A stretch of DNA of 21,253 bases from Desulfobacter sp. (GTDB lineage Bacteria; Desulfobacterota; Desulfobacteria; Desulfobacterales; Desulfobacteraceae): positions 4,469 to 25,721 of the forward strand of contig JAQYWJ010000006.1 of assembly GCA_030145005.1 (NCBI GenBank). Reading direction: 5' to 3'. The notes under the pieces were generated by a model. The model had not been told where the DNA came from. It made no database searches and saw only the letters and a program-made list of their open reading frames with translations. Both the position numbers and the translations under genes were made by a program. Positions 8,989 through 15,247 of the stretch are shown in pieces. How positions within the stretch are numbered: the stretch's first letter is position 1; each line of letters opens with the position of its first letter.

Positions 8989-9790
8989 TCCTGACATATT
9001 TTCACAAAAATTTCATTTGCCCTATTCCGCTTTAACCATCGGCAGAAGGGTCAAAATGGACTGGCTTTTAAATGTATTCCAGGATGCAGCCTCAGCCCAA
9101 TGTCACGCCCAGGGCGTTTCCGGATTTGACATGGCCAAAAAGGATCTTAAATGGGTGGTGGCCCAATACCGCATAAAAACTCATAAACCCATTGACTGGA
9201 TGACCCCCCTGGTCGTTCAGACATGGCGGGCACCTTGGAAAAACCTTTATGAGGTCAGACAGTTCAGGCTGATGGCGGAACAGGAACACACGTTGGGAAA
9301 TCCCTGCCCTCTGGTAACCGCCTCAAGTATCTGGATATTAATAAAGGCTGCAAACAACAGGCCGGTAAGGCTGACCCCGAATATGCCGGCGTCTTTGATG
9401 AAACACCCTGTGCGAGAACCTGTGGAACTGATCAAACCAAATGCAGATCTTACCCATGTTGACCATGAGTGCAGCTTCCCGGTTCATTTCCTTGATCTGG
9501 ATCTCAACGAGCACGTGAATAACCCGGTGTATGTCAGATGGGCAGTGGAATCTTTACCCGGCACGTTAAACTTTGAATATACCCCGGTGAAATGTGACGT
9601 AATCTATCAAAAGGAGGCCCTGTCCGGAGATACTGTGCAAAGCCTTGTTTCAATGAACTTTGAAAATAACCTGCTGTTCACAGACCATCTCATTGTCCGG
9701 CACACTTCAAAGGAAAATCTGGCCCGCCTGATGCTCACCTGGAAAAAAACAGGAACCCAAAGCCTGTTTCATATAACAGCCATGGGCTGA
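8978..9790 (+). CDS. Acyl-ACP thioesterase (FatA/FatB-like, double hot-dog)
   Basis: Releases free fatty acids from acyl-ACP in the cytoplasm, setting chain length or recycling acyl chains. The protein is a tandem hot-dog. The N-terminal half has the substrate-side helix (LNVFQDAASAQCHAQG, 31-46). The C-terminal half holds the plant-type catalytic motif DLDLNEHVNN with Asp175, Asn177 and His179. Length 270 fits bacterial members, which lack the plastid transit peptide. The start overlaps the AsmA-like gene by 11 bases. The final Ala-Met-Gly and the stop codon come from the first bases of a dispersed repeat (copy 2), so the native C terminus may have been altered by repeat insertion. The substrate chain length cannot be read from sequence. 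Confidence 0.85.
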   Translation: MRNNPDIFSQKFHLPYSALTIGRRVKMDWLLNVFQDAASAQCHAQGVSGFDMAKKDLKWVVAQYRIKTHKPIDWMTPLVVQTWRAPWKNLYEVRQFRLMAEQEHTLGNPCPLVTASSIWILIKAANNRPVRLTPNMPASLMKHPVREPVELIKPNADLTHVDHECSFPVHFLDLDLNEHVNNPVYVRWAVESLPGTLNFEYTPVKCDVIYQKEALSGDTVQSLVSMNFENNLLFTDHLIVRHTSKENLARLMLTWKKTGTQSLFHITAMG

Positions 9791-9873
9791 CCTGGTCTAT
9801 CAACACCCAGGCTCAACCCACAACAAAACATAAAAACAATTTAACAACTTATTGGAACTCTTATATATAAAAA
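9778..9873 (+). repeat. Dispersed intergenic repeat, copy 2
   Basis: Second copy, very similar to copy 1 in its head (GCCATGGGCTGA) and to copy 3 in its centre. It starts inside the last codons of the thioesterase gene, supplies that gene's TGA stop (9788-9790), and ends immediately before the ATG of recX at 9874. It therefore occupies the whole gap between the two genes. Its orientation is the same as the other copies. Confidence 0.85.
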
Positions 9874-10326
9874 ATGACTGTTGAAAAAGCATACCGAAAG
9901 GCCTTGGGATATCTATCAAAAAGCCCCAAAACCATCAGGCAGATGAAAGAATATTTGACGGATAAAGGATATAATACCAACATTATTGAGCAGGTCATTG
10001 TGCAGTTGTCAAACTTTAATTACCTTGACGACAAAGCCTTTGCACGCCAGTTCATTGAAAGTCGAATCCGTTACAAACCAAAATCCGTATTTGCCCTTGG
10101 ATTTGAACTGCGCAAAAAAGGCATTGATCCGGCATTTGCCAAAGAACTGTTAACTGCATATAAAGACGAGGAACTGGCATTAAAGGCCGTTGAAAATAAA
10201 AAGCAGGCCTGGAACCGACTGAATGAATCTGAACGCAGAAAAAAAATGATGAACTATTTGCGATATAGGGGGTTTGATTACAGTGTGTGTCAGACTGTAT
10301 GGCAAATAGTTCAAGCAGAATCCTAA
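9874..10326 (+). CDS. recX: Regulatory protein RecX
   Basis: A modulator of RecA filaments in recombination and SOS repair. The 150 residues show the all-helical RecX three-repeat architecture: AYRKALGYLSKSPKTIRQMKEYL, then the conserved LDDKAFARQFIESR (about 51-64), and the C-terminal RRKKMMNYLRYRGFDYSVC repeat. The length is usual. No recA gene is adjacent in this window. The ATG lies directly after the tail of repeat copy 2 and no Shine-Dalgarno is visible, so its 5' untranslated region is repeat sequence. It may be read through from the thioesterase gene or from a promoter in the AT-rich repeat tail. Confidence 0.9.
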   Translation: MTVEKAYRKALGYLSKSPKTIRQMKEYLTDKGYNTNIIEQVIVQLSNFNYLDDKAFARQFIESRIRYKPKSVFALGFELRKKGIDPAFAKELLTAYKDEELALKAVENKKQAWNRLNESERRKKMMNYLRYRGFDYSVCQTVWQIVQAES

Positions 10327-10616
10327 AAAAATATATACCCCATGACTGTATAAACTTTTTCTCAATTTAACACTTTATTTACACAATTATTACCAAATGA
10401 ATTTCATAATAGCGGAAAACTTTATATTGATCCTAACAAAAGCAACATGGAAATTTTTTTATTTGTTCGCGATTATCGTCGCTTAAGACTTAAGCTTAAG
10501 ACTTAATACTTGGGATAGAGCCACAAATACTATTTTAGGTATGAATATTGCTTGCTTTACAAATGGATAGATAGGCAACAAGATGATTTTTAACACAGAA
10601 CGTTGGGGATTTACTT
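10327..10616 (+). other. AT-rich intergenic spacer upstream of the PilZ gene
   Basis: This 290-base stretch has no convincing reading frame. Its one clear structure is the tandem 13-bp duplication annotated separately at 10481-10506. A GGGGA ribosome site (about 10606) precedes the downstream ATG. No clear terminator hairpin follows recX. Confidence 0.6.
10481..10506. promoter_or_regulatory. Perfect 13-bp tandem duplication with internal palindrome, possible operator
   Basis: GCTTAAGACTTAA occurs twice in immediate succession (10481-10493 and 10494-10506). The junction forms the perfect 12-base palindrome CTTAAGCTTAAG. It lies 110 bases upstream of the PilZ gene. Paired identical sites are typical of a DNA-binding protein's operator, but a neutral slippage duplication would look the same. 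Confidence 0.4.
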
Positions 10617-11033
10617 ATGGTTGGCAGAAAAAGAACCATCGAACGTCGAAAAAACAAACGATATAAAGCGGTGGAAGGTGCCTATGCGGCCATCAGCCCC
10701 AATTCGAATAAAATTGGTCAAATCATCGACATCAGTATGGGCGGGTTGTGTTTCAAATATATAAACACCGAAAACAAATCAGAAGAACCTGTAAATAGAA
10801 ACGAAAAGTCTATTTTCTTAAGCAGTGTGGGATATTATGTTGGTGATCTTCCCTTTCAGACCATTGCCGACTATGAAATAACGGATAGACCGTCATTCAG
10901 TTCAATGAAAGTCAGAAAGCGCCATGTCAAATTTACCGATCTTACGTTTAAACAGCTGTTTGACCTGGACTATTATCTGAAAAAAAATGTGTCAGAACAG
11001 ATAAAACCGCTTCCGAATCAACATAAATCCTGA
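10617..11033 (+). CDS. PilZ-domain protein, probable c-di-GMP effector
   Basis: A 138-residue stand-alone PilZ protein. Both ligand motifs are present: RxxxR at Arg11-Arg15 (RRKNKR region) and DISMGG (Asp38, Ser40, Gly42), the DxSxxG motif that contacts cyclic di-GMP. No other domain or membrane segment is seen, so it should act as a soluble adaptor that binds a partner when c-di-GMP is high. The target may be motility, exopolysaccharide or transcription, but no such gene lies alongside to say which. A GGGGA ribosome site sits about 7 bases before the ATG. It converges on ppiD with a short spacer. Confidence 0.88.
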   Translation: MVGRKRTIERRKNKRYKAVEGAYAAISPNSNKIGQIIDISMGGLCFKYINTENKSEEPVNRNEKSIFLSSVGYYVGDLPFQTIADYEITDRPSFSSMKVRKRHVKFTDLTFKQLFDLDYYLKKNVSEQIKPLPNQHKS

Positions 11034-11090
11034 ATCGCCATTTATAGGCACTAAATAACAGACTGATATCTCTCTATCTCTGTCTGAATA

Positions 11091-12998
11091 TCAGTTAATA
11101 ATGTCTGTATTTATCCGTATTTCAGCTTTCTCTTTCCGAGCCGCCAACCATTGAGAATAATAGTCTTGTTGTTTTCGAGTTTCAAGTTGCAGCTTAACTT
11201 TGTCAAGATTATCGGCAATGACAGCGGCATCAGGTGTCTGTTTTTCCTTCAGGCCGATAATGTAAAATTTCCCGGAAGCTTCAAGAACCTTTTTATAGAC
11301 AGGATTTTTTTCATCAAGGGTAAAGGCGGCTTGTGCAATAGCCTCTGATCCGGTAATACCGGGAACAACAGCTTCATTGCGGGTAAACATCTTACTGGAT
11401 TCAATCTTAAGGTGATTGTCACCGGCAAGTTTTTCAAGACTTGCGGCATCACTTCCTGCTTTTTCAAGCATTGACGCAGCGGCTTTCTTAGCTGCCTGTT
11501 TTTGCAGACCGGCAGTTAATTTAACGGCAATTTCATTTTTTACATCTTCATAGGCAAGCAGCTTTGGATCTATCTGTTCAAGCACGTGTATCAGGTAATA
11601 ATTATTTCCGATTTTCTTGACTTCACTGATCTCATTATCAACCAGGGAAAAAGCTGTGGTAGCGAATTCACCGGGATCTGAAATGCCCATACCCTTAAGT
11701 TCGGTTCCCAAGACAGTAAAGGCCGGAGTGTTTACAGGTTGCTTAGCTGCAACCAAGGCAACCTGTTCAAAGGAATCACCGTCAAGCACGGCATCATAGA
11801 CATCCTCAGCCTTATTATATGCCAAATCTTGAACCTGACTTGCAGCCAGTTCCTTTTCAATCTGTACCTTGGCGGTCTCAAAAGGCGTCACGGTTTCAGG
11901 TGTTCTATCCGTCACCTTAATAATATGCCACCCGAAACGGGTTCTTACAGGCTGAGAGATATCGCCTGCGTTCATGGCAAATGCGGCATCCGCAAAGGGT
12001 TTTACCATACTGGTTTTGTCGAACCGGCCCAGGTACCCGCCGCCGGCGGCAGACGGTCCCTGAGAATAGGTCTTGGCAAGTTCTGAAAAATTTTCTGCCT
12101 TGACTGCTTTCTCATAAACGCTTAAAGCCTCTTCTTTGGCCTTGGCCACAGCCTTCTCATCCGCGTTTTCATTCACCCTTATCAAGATATGACTGGCTTC
12201 AACCTGTTCCGGCGTGGTAAAATGAGCCGGGTTTTGATCGTAAAAATCCCGGATCGAAGTTTCATCAATCTTAACCTGACCCTCAAAATCCTCCGGCGCA
12301 AACACGAGGAATGCCACTTTGCGTTTAGGCTCAGACATGTACAAATCATGATGATCGTCATACTGGGAACGGATCTGCTCTTCGCCGGCAAAGACATCAG
12401 AAAATGTTACCGGATCAATAAGAACATAGTTAATACCGGCTTTTGTGTTATTAAATGAATACCAGGCTTGGGCTTCCTGATTTCCTACGGTTATGCCATT
12501 GATCACCATGCGCTGGAGTTTGGTGTTCCTGATGGTATTGCGCTGCATCGCTTCAAAGGTTTCAGGGGACATGGCGTTCTGTCCAAGCACCCGCTTGTAC
12601 AGATCCATATTAAAGGCACCGTCTTTCTGGAATGCCTTGACTGACAGCAGATTCTGTTTAAGCTCCTCGTCAGACACAATAATTTTTAACTTTTGGGCCT
12701 CAATTTCCAGAATCTTTTGGTCAATCAGGCTGTTCACTGCATACTGCTTAACATTCAGTGATTTTATCAAGTCATCATCCAAAGAGGTGCCGAACTGTTG
12801 CTGAAGACGCTGGAGCATGCGCTGATAGGCATCACGGTATTCCGAAAAAGTGATGGCTTGATCATTAACCGTGGCCACCTGATTGTGCTTGTCGGCGTTC
12901 ATACTGCCAACACCTAAAAATACAAACACAATAACAATGATGCCCAAAAAAAACTTTATGATCCAATTTCCCGTATTTTCCCGAAGGTAACGCAGCAT
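11091..12998 (-). CDS. ppiD: Membrane-anchored periplasmic peptidyl-prolyl isomerase/chaperone PpiD
   Basis: A chaperone attached to the inner membrane near the Sec translocon that helps newly exported proteins fold. One transmembrane helix (about 13-33) follows the short N-terminal tail typical of PpiD (MLRYLRENTGNWIIK). A SurA-N-like chaperone domain covers about 35-180 and a single parvulin domain about 266-364 (VEASHILIRV to GWHIIKV). A second, inactive parvulin-like region follows. Length 635 is close to the E. coli protein (623). A ribosome site AAGGAG lies 10 bases upstream of the ATG. Together with the degP-like protease 0.7 kb away it forms a local group of envelope protein quality-control genes, though the two are not in one operon. 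Confidence 0.93.
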   Translation of the reverse strand: MLRYLRENTGNWIIKFFLGIIVIVFVFLGVGSMNADKHNQVATVNDQAITFSEYRDAYQRMLQRLQQQFGTSLDDDLIKSLNVKQYAVNSLIDQKILEIEAQKLKIIVSDEELKQNLLSVKAFQKDGAFNMDLYKRVLGQNAMSPETFEAMQRNTIRNTKLQRMVINGITVGNQEAQAWYSFNNTKAGINYVLIDPVTFSDVFAGEEQIRSQYDDHHDLYMSEPKRKVAFLVFAPEDFEGQVKIDETSIRDFYDQNPAHFTTPEQVEASHILIRVNENADEKAVAKAKEEALSVYEKAVKAENFSELAKTYSQGPSAAGGGYLGRFDKTSMVKPFADAAFAMNAGDISQPVRTRFGWHIIKVTDRTPETVTPFETAKVQIEKELAASQVQDLAYNKAEDVYDAVLDGDSFEQVALVAAKQPVNTPAFTVLGTELKGMGISDPGEFATTAFSLVDNEISEVKKIGNNYYLIHVLEQIDPKLLAYEDVKNEIAVKLTAGLQKQAAKKAAASMLEKAGSDAASLEKLAGDNHLKIESSKMFTRNEAVVPGITGSEAIAQAAFTLDEKNPVYKKVLEASGKFYIIGLKEKQTPDAAVIADNLDKVKLQLETRKQQDYYSQWLAARKEKAEIRINTDIIN

Positions 12999-13020
12999 TC
13001 CTGTATAACTCCTTGACCCT

Positions 13021-13047
13021 GTTCAGTTTATTGGAACTTTCATATAA
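13021..13047 (+). repeat. Partial tail copy of the dispersed repeat
   Basis: This stretch (TTTATTGGAACTTTCATATAA region) matches the tail of the dispersed repeat (compare the end of copy 2, TTATTGGAACTCTTATATA) and directly precedes the head of copy 3. It looks like the remnant of a preceding unit in a head-to-tail array. Confidence 0.55.
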
Positions 13048-13050
13048 ACG

Positions 13051-13143
13051 ACCATAGGCTGATCTGGTGTCAACACCCAGGCCCAACCCACAACAAAACA
13101 TGAAAATAACTTAACAACTTAATTGAGACTTTCATATAAAAAG
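13051..13143 (+). repeat. Dispersed intergenic repeat, copy 3
   Basis: Third copy, plus-strand orientation. It shares the centre (CAACACCCAGGCCCAACCCAC) and the tail (ACTTTCATATAAAAA) with copies 1 and 2, and has a slightly diverged head (ACCATAGGCTGA). Here the segment GGTGTCAACACC is a short perfect hairpin that is less complete in the other copies. It sits upstream of the ppiD start, on the non-coding side of ppiD. Confidence 0.85.
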
Positions 13144-13211
13144 TATGAAATACTATCGTTTCACACCAACTTGTGTCAATAATTATTCTAAGCTTGCAAT
13201 TTTAATCTATT

Positions 13212-13259
13212 AAAAAAAACTTTTTTTGTGTTGACATGCCATGCTGTTTCTATTATACA
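13212..13259 (+). promoter_or_regulatory. Promoter of tRNA-Ala with UP-like A/T tract
   Basis: TTGACA at 13231-13236 is a perfect -35 box. TATACA at 13254-13259 is separated from it by 17 bases. Directly upstream lies an A8-C-T7 tract (13212-13227) in the position of an RNA polymerase UP element, as often found at stable-RNA genes. Transcription would start near 13266, about 10 bases before the mature tRNA. Confidence 0.75.
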
Positions 13260-13275
13260 TCTACCACTCTTTTGT

Positions 13276-13351
13276 GGGGCTGTAGCTCAGCTGGGAGAGC
13301 GCATGGCTGGCAGCCATGAGGTCAGGGGTTCGATCCCCCTCAGCTCCACCA
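13276..13351 (+). tRNA. tRNA-Ala (GGC anticodon)
   Basis: A complete 76-base cloverleaf. The acceptor stem GGGGCTG pairs with CAGCTCC and contains the G3-U70 wobble that identifies alanine tRNAs. The D arm is GCTC/GAGC. The anticodon stem CATGG/CCATG carries loop CTGGCAG with anticodon GGC at 13309-13311. The T arm is AGGGG-TTCGATC-CCCCT. The discriminator A and the 3' CCA are encoded. It reads GCC and GCU codons. Confidence 0.97.
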
Positions 13352-13362
13352 AATAAAAAACC

Positions 13363-13391
13363 AAGCCGCTGTTTTTACAGTGGCTTTTTTT
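13363..13391 (+). terminator. Rho-independent terminator of tRNA-Ala
   Basis: AAGCCGCTG (13363-13371) pairs with CAGTGGCTT (13378-13386) with one G-U pair, around a six-base loop, and is followed by an unbroken T tract to 13391. It begins 11 bases after the tRNA 3' end. Confidence 0.9.
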
Positions 13392-13738
13392 ATTAGCCTA
13401 TTTTTCGATCTCCAGGCGACCTCTAAATTTTTACTATTTGATATTATTGACCATATTGTAATGGGTTCATCACACTTGTATTAGAGATTTGAAGAAAAAA
13501 GAGAATTTATTTTTTCCAAGTCCCTTAACCGTGATCAGGATCGGCAATACAGCAAAACGGGCTGCCCTGAAAAAGGCAGCCCGTTTTAAAAAAGGAGGGA
13601 GATTTTCCGCTGGTTATGATTTATCAATAACGGGTTTCACCGTATTCGCCGCAACAGCAAATTATCCAGCGTTGAATAATAACTTAGCACCTGAACCTGA
13701 CCTGAACATGACACCAGCATTATCAAATGGTAATCCCT
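13392..13738. other. Intergenic stretch between tRNA terminator and degP-like gene
   Basis: Apart from the strong hairpin at 13554-13587 nothing is recognised here. A 98-codon plus-strand frame (13489-13785) crosses the hairpin and runs into the protease gene on the opposite strand; it has low-complexity composition and is probably not real. Confidence 0.6.
13554..13587 (-). terminator. Strong symmetrical hairpin, probable terminator of the degP-like operon
   Basis: A perfect 13-base-pair stem (13554-13566 with 13575-13587) encloses the loop CTGAAAAA. Four T residues follow the stem in either direction, so it could work on both strands. It lies 152 bases past the stop codon of the leftward protease gene and is the first good terminator for that operon. 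Confidence 0.75.
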
Positions 13739-15157
13739 CTATTTTTCAAACCGAACCACAAATATCTGGGAGTTACCCCGCCTAAAGAGCATATGGGCGG
13801 TCTGTCCTTTCTCTATCTTACGCATTGCTCGGGTATAGTCACTTATGCCGGTAATTTTTTTATGGTTTATTTCCACCAGCAGATCTCCGACTCTCACGCC
13901 GGACATTGCTGCCTGGGAACCCGGATCAATCCGGGTCACCACAAGCCCTTTAATGGATAAAGGATAGCCAAGCTGCTCGGCTAAATCCTTATCCAACGCT
14001 TTAAACATAAAGCCTAAGTCATCAAAGTTATTGAGTTCTTCTCCAGACTGGAAACCTTCTGAGCTATCCGGACGTTCGCCAAGTTTAACCGTAAATGTTT
14101 TATTTTTTCCCTGGCGAATCACCTCAATATCGACCTTGGAGCCCACCTTTAAATTGGCAATGGTCATGGTCAGATCCCTGGATGAGCTGATTTCTTCACC
14201 CTCAACTCTGATGATGATGTCACCCTGGCGGATGCCGGCCTCATAGGCAGGATTATCCTCATAGGCTTTTGCCACGTAAACACCTTCATCCGGATCCAAA
14301 TTATAGTATTCACTCATCTCCCGGCTTACATCCTGGATGGAGACGCCCAACCATCCTCTGGATACGCGCTTGGAATCCTTAAGCTGAGCAATGACACTGG
14401 TGGCAAGATCCGAAGGGATGGCAAAACCAATGCCCTGGCCGGATTTAATAATGGCGGTATTGATGCCGACCACTTCACCGTTCATATTCAGCAACGGTCC
14501 GCCGGAGTTACCCGGGTTAATGGATGCATCGGTCTGGATAAAATCATCATAGGGGCCGGAGCCGATGATCCTGCCCTTGGCTGAAACGATACCCGCGGTC
14601 ACAGTCTGCTCAAGACCAAAGGGAGAACCAATGGCAACCACCCAGGAACCGACCGGGGCATTCTTGGAGGATCCGAATTTTAACGGTTTAAGCCCCTTTG
14701 CATCAATCTTTATCAATGCAAGGTCTGTTACAGGGTCTACGCCGATGATCCGGGCATCATATTCCTGATCATCATGAAGGATAACCTTGACTTGGTCCGC
14801 ATCTTTAATCACATGGTTATTGGTTACAATGTATCCTGTCTTATCAATGATAAAGCCCGAGCCAAGGCTGCGTTCCGTACGATTTCTCGGCATACTCCTA
14901 AAGGGACTGAAAAATTCCTCTATCCCCGGCTGGTTGCCGAACGGGGACCCGAAAAAATGCCGAAAAACCCGACCGCCGCCCTTGATCGTCTTTACGGTCT
15001 GGATATTAACCACACCAGGCTTGGCTTGTTGCGCCAGTTGTGAAAAATTTGCCGGAATCATCCGGGGCTGCGCACCTGACAGTGCAGGAAAAGCCAAAAG
15101 GCCAAAAAGCATCAGACATGCAGTAATAATTCTGATTTGTTTATCCACAGGTCTCAT
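13739..15157 (-). CDS. degP: Periplasmic serine protease/chaperone, DegP/HtrA family (DegQ/MucD-like)
   Basis: Degrades or refolds damaged periplasmic proteins. I chose the ATG at 15157 (472 residues) because a perfect AGGAGG lies 7 bases upstream and the product then begins with a standard signal peptide (1-30, ending SGAQ). A frame open further upstream has no comparable signal. The trypsin-like domain carries His115 (TNNHV), Asp145 (TDLALIKID) and Ser218 (GNSGGP). PDZ1 covers about 265-360 and PDZ2 about 385-470, so it is the two-PDZ type. It is the last gene of the operon with the kinase and response regulator, a layout that would let an envelope-stress signal raise the protease level. 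A 90-base gap before it could also hold its own promoter. Confidence 0.94.
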   Translation of the reverse strand: MRPVDKQIRIITACLMLFGLLAFPALSGAQPRMIPANFSQLAQQAKPGVVNIQTVKTIKGGGRVFRHFFGSPFGNQPGIEEFFSPFRSMPRNRTERSLGSGFIIDKTGYIVTNNHVIKDADQVKVILHDDQEYDARIIGVDPVTDLALIKIDAKGLKPLKFGSSKNAPVGSWVVAIGSPFGLEQTVTAGIVSAKGRIIGSGPYDDFIQTDASINPGNSGGPLLNMNGEVVGINTAIIKSGQGIGFAIPSDLATSVIAQLKDSKRVSRGWLGVSIQDVSREMSEYYNLDPDEGVYVAKAYEDNPAYEAGIRQGDIIIRVEGEEISSSRDLTMTIANLKVGSKVDIEVIRQGKNKTFTVKLGERPDSSEGFQSGEELNNFDDLGFMFKALDKDLAEQLGYPLSIKGLVVTRIDPGSQAAMSGVRVGDLLVEINHKKITGISDYTRAMRKIEKGQTAHMLFRRGNSQIFVVRFEK

Positions 15158-15164
15158 TTTTATA

Positions 15165-15170
15165 CCTCCT
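15165..15170 (-). promoter_or_regulatory. Ribosome binding site that fixes the degP start
   Basis: A perfect AGGAGG on the minus strand lies 7 bases upstream of the ATG at 15157. It rules in favour of the 472-residue product over a 27-residue longer reading. Confidence 0.9.
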
Positions 15171-15206
15171 TTAAAAACTATATTATTAATGTATTTCAAA
15201 CGCTTG

Positions 15207-15240
15207 CTTTGTGGACGCATACAAAGAATAAAACACAAAG
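15207..15240. promoter_or_regulatory. Inverted repeat between kinase and protease genes, possible operator
   Basis: CTTTGTG (15207-15213) and CACAAAG (15234-15240) form a perfect 7-base inverted repeat with a 20-base gap, in the short spacer upstream of the protease gene. There is no T tract, so it is not a simple terminator. Its position would suit a binding site of the adjacent OmpR-type regulator or an mRNA element; this is speculative. Confidence 0.25.
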
Positions 15241-15247
15241 ATAATTT

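Noticed and set aside
11062..11095. ACTGATAT/ATATCAGT inverted repeat as terminator between pilZ and ppiD
   Set aside because: The 8-base stem has an 18-base loop, is AT-rich, overlaps the ppiD stop codon and has no T tract in either direction.
13033..13039. GGAACTT as a sigma-E type -35 box
   Set aside because: It belongs to the tail of the dispersed repeat, and no matching -10 (TCTRA type) lies at the expected distance; it also reads away from ppiD.
13145..13213. 22-codon frame after repeat copy 3
   Set aside because: Too short, no ribosome site, runs into the A/T tract of the tRNA promoter, and resembles no known peptide.
13276..13351. tRNA-Ala as integration site of a mobile island
   Set aside because: No integrase gene and no duplicated tRNA 3' end are found in the window; flanking genes are ordinary chromosomal functions.
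13489..13785. 98-codon plus-strand reading frame
   Set aside because: It contains the strong terminator hairpin, overlaps the 3' end of the protease gene on the other strand, and has no recognisable domain or composition of a real protein.
13739..15238. Longer 499-residue reading of the degP-like protein
   Set aside because: The extra 27 residues precede a perfect AGGAGG and a standard signal peptide beginning at the ATG at 15157; the longer start has no ribosome site and would bury the signal.
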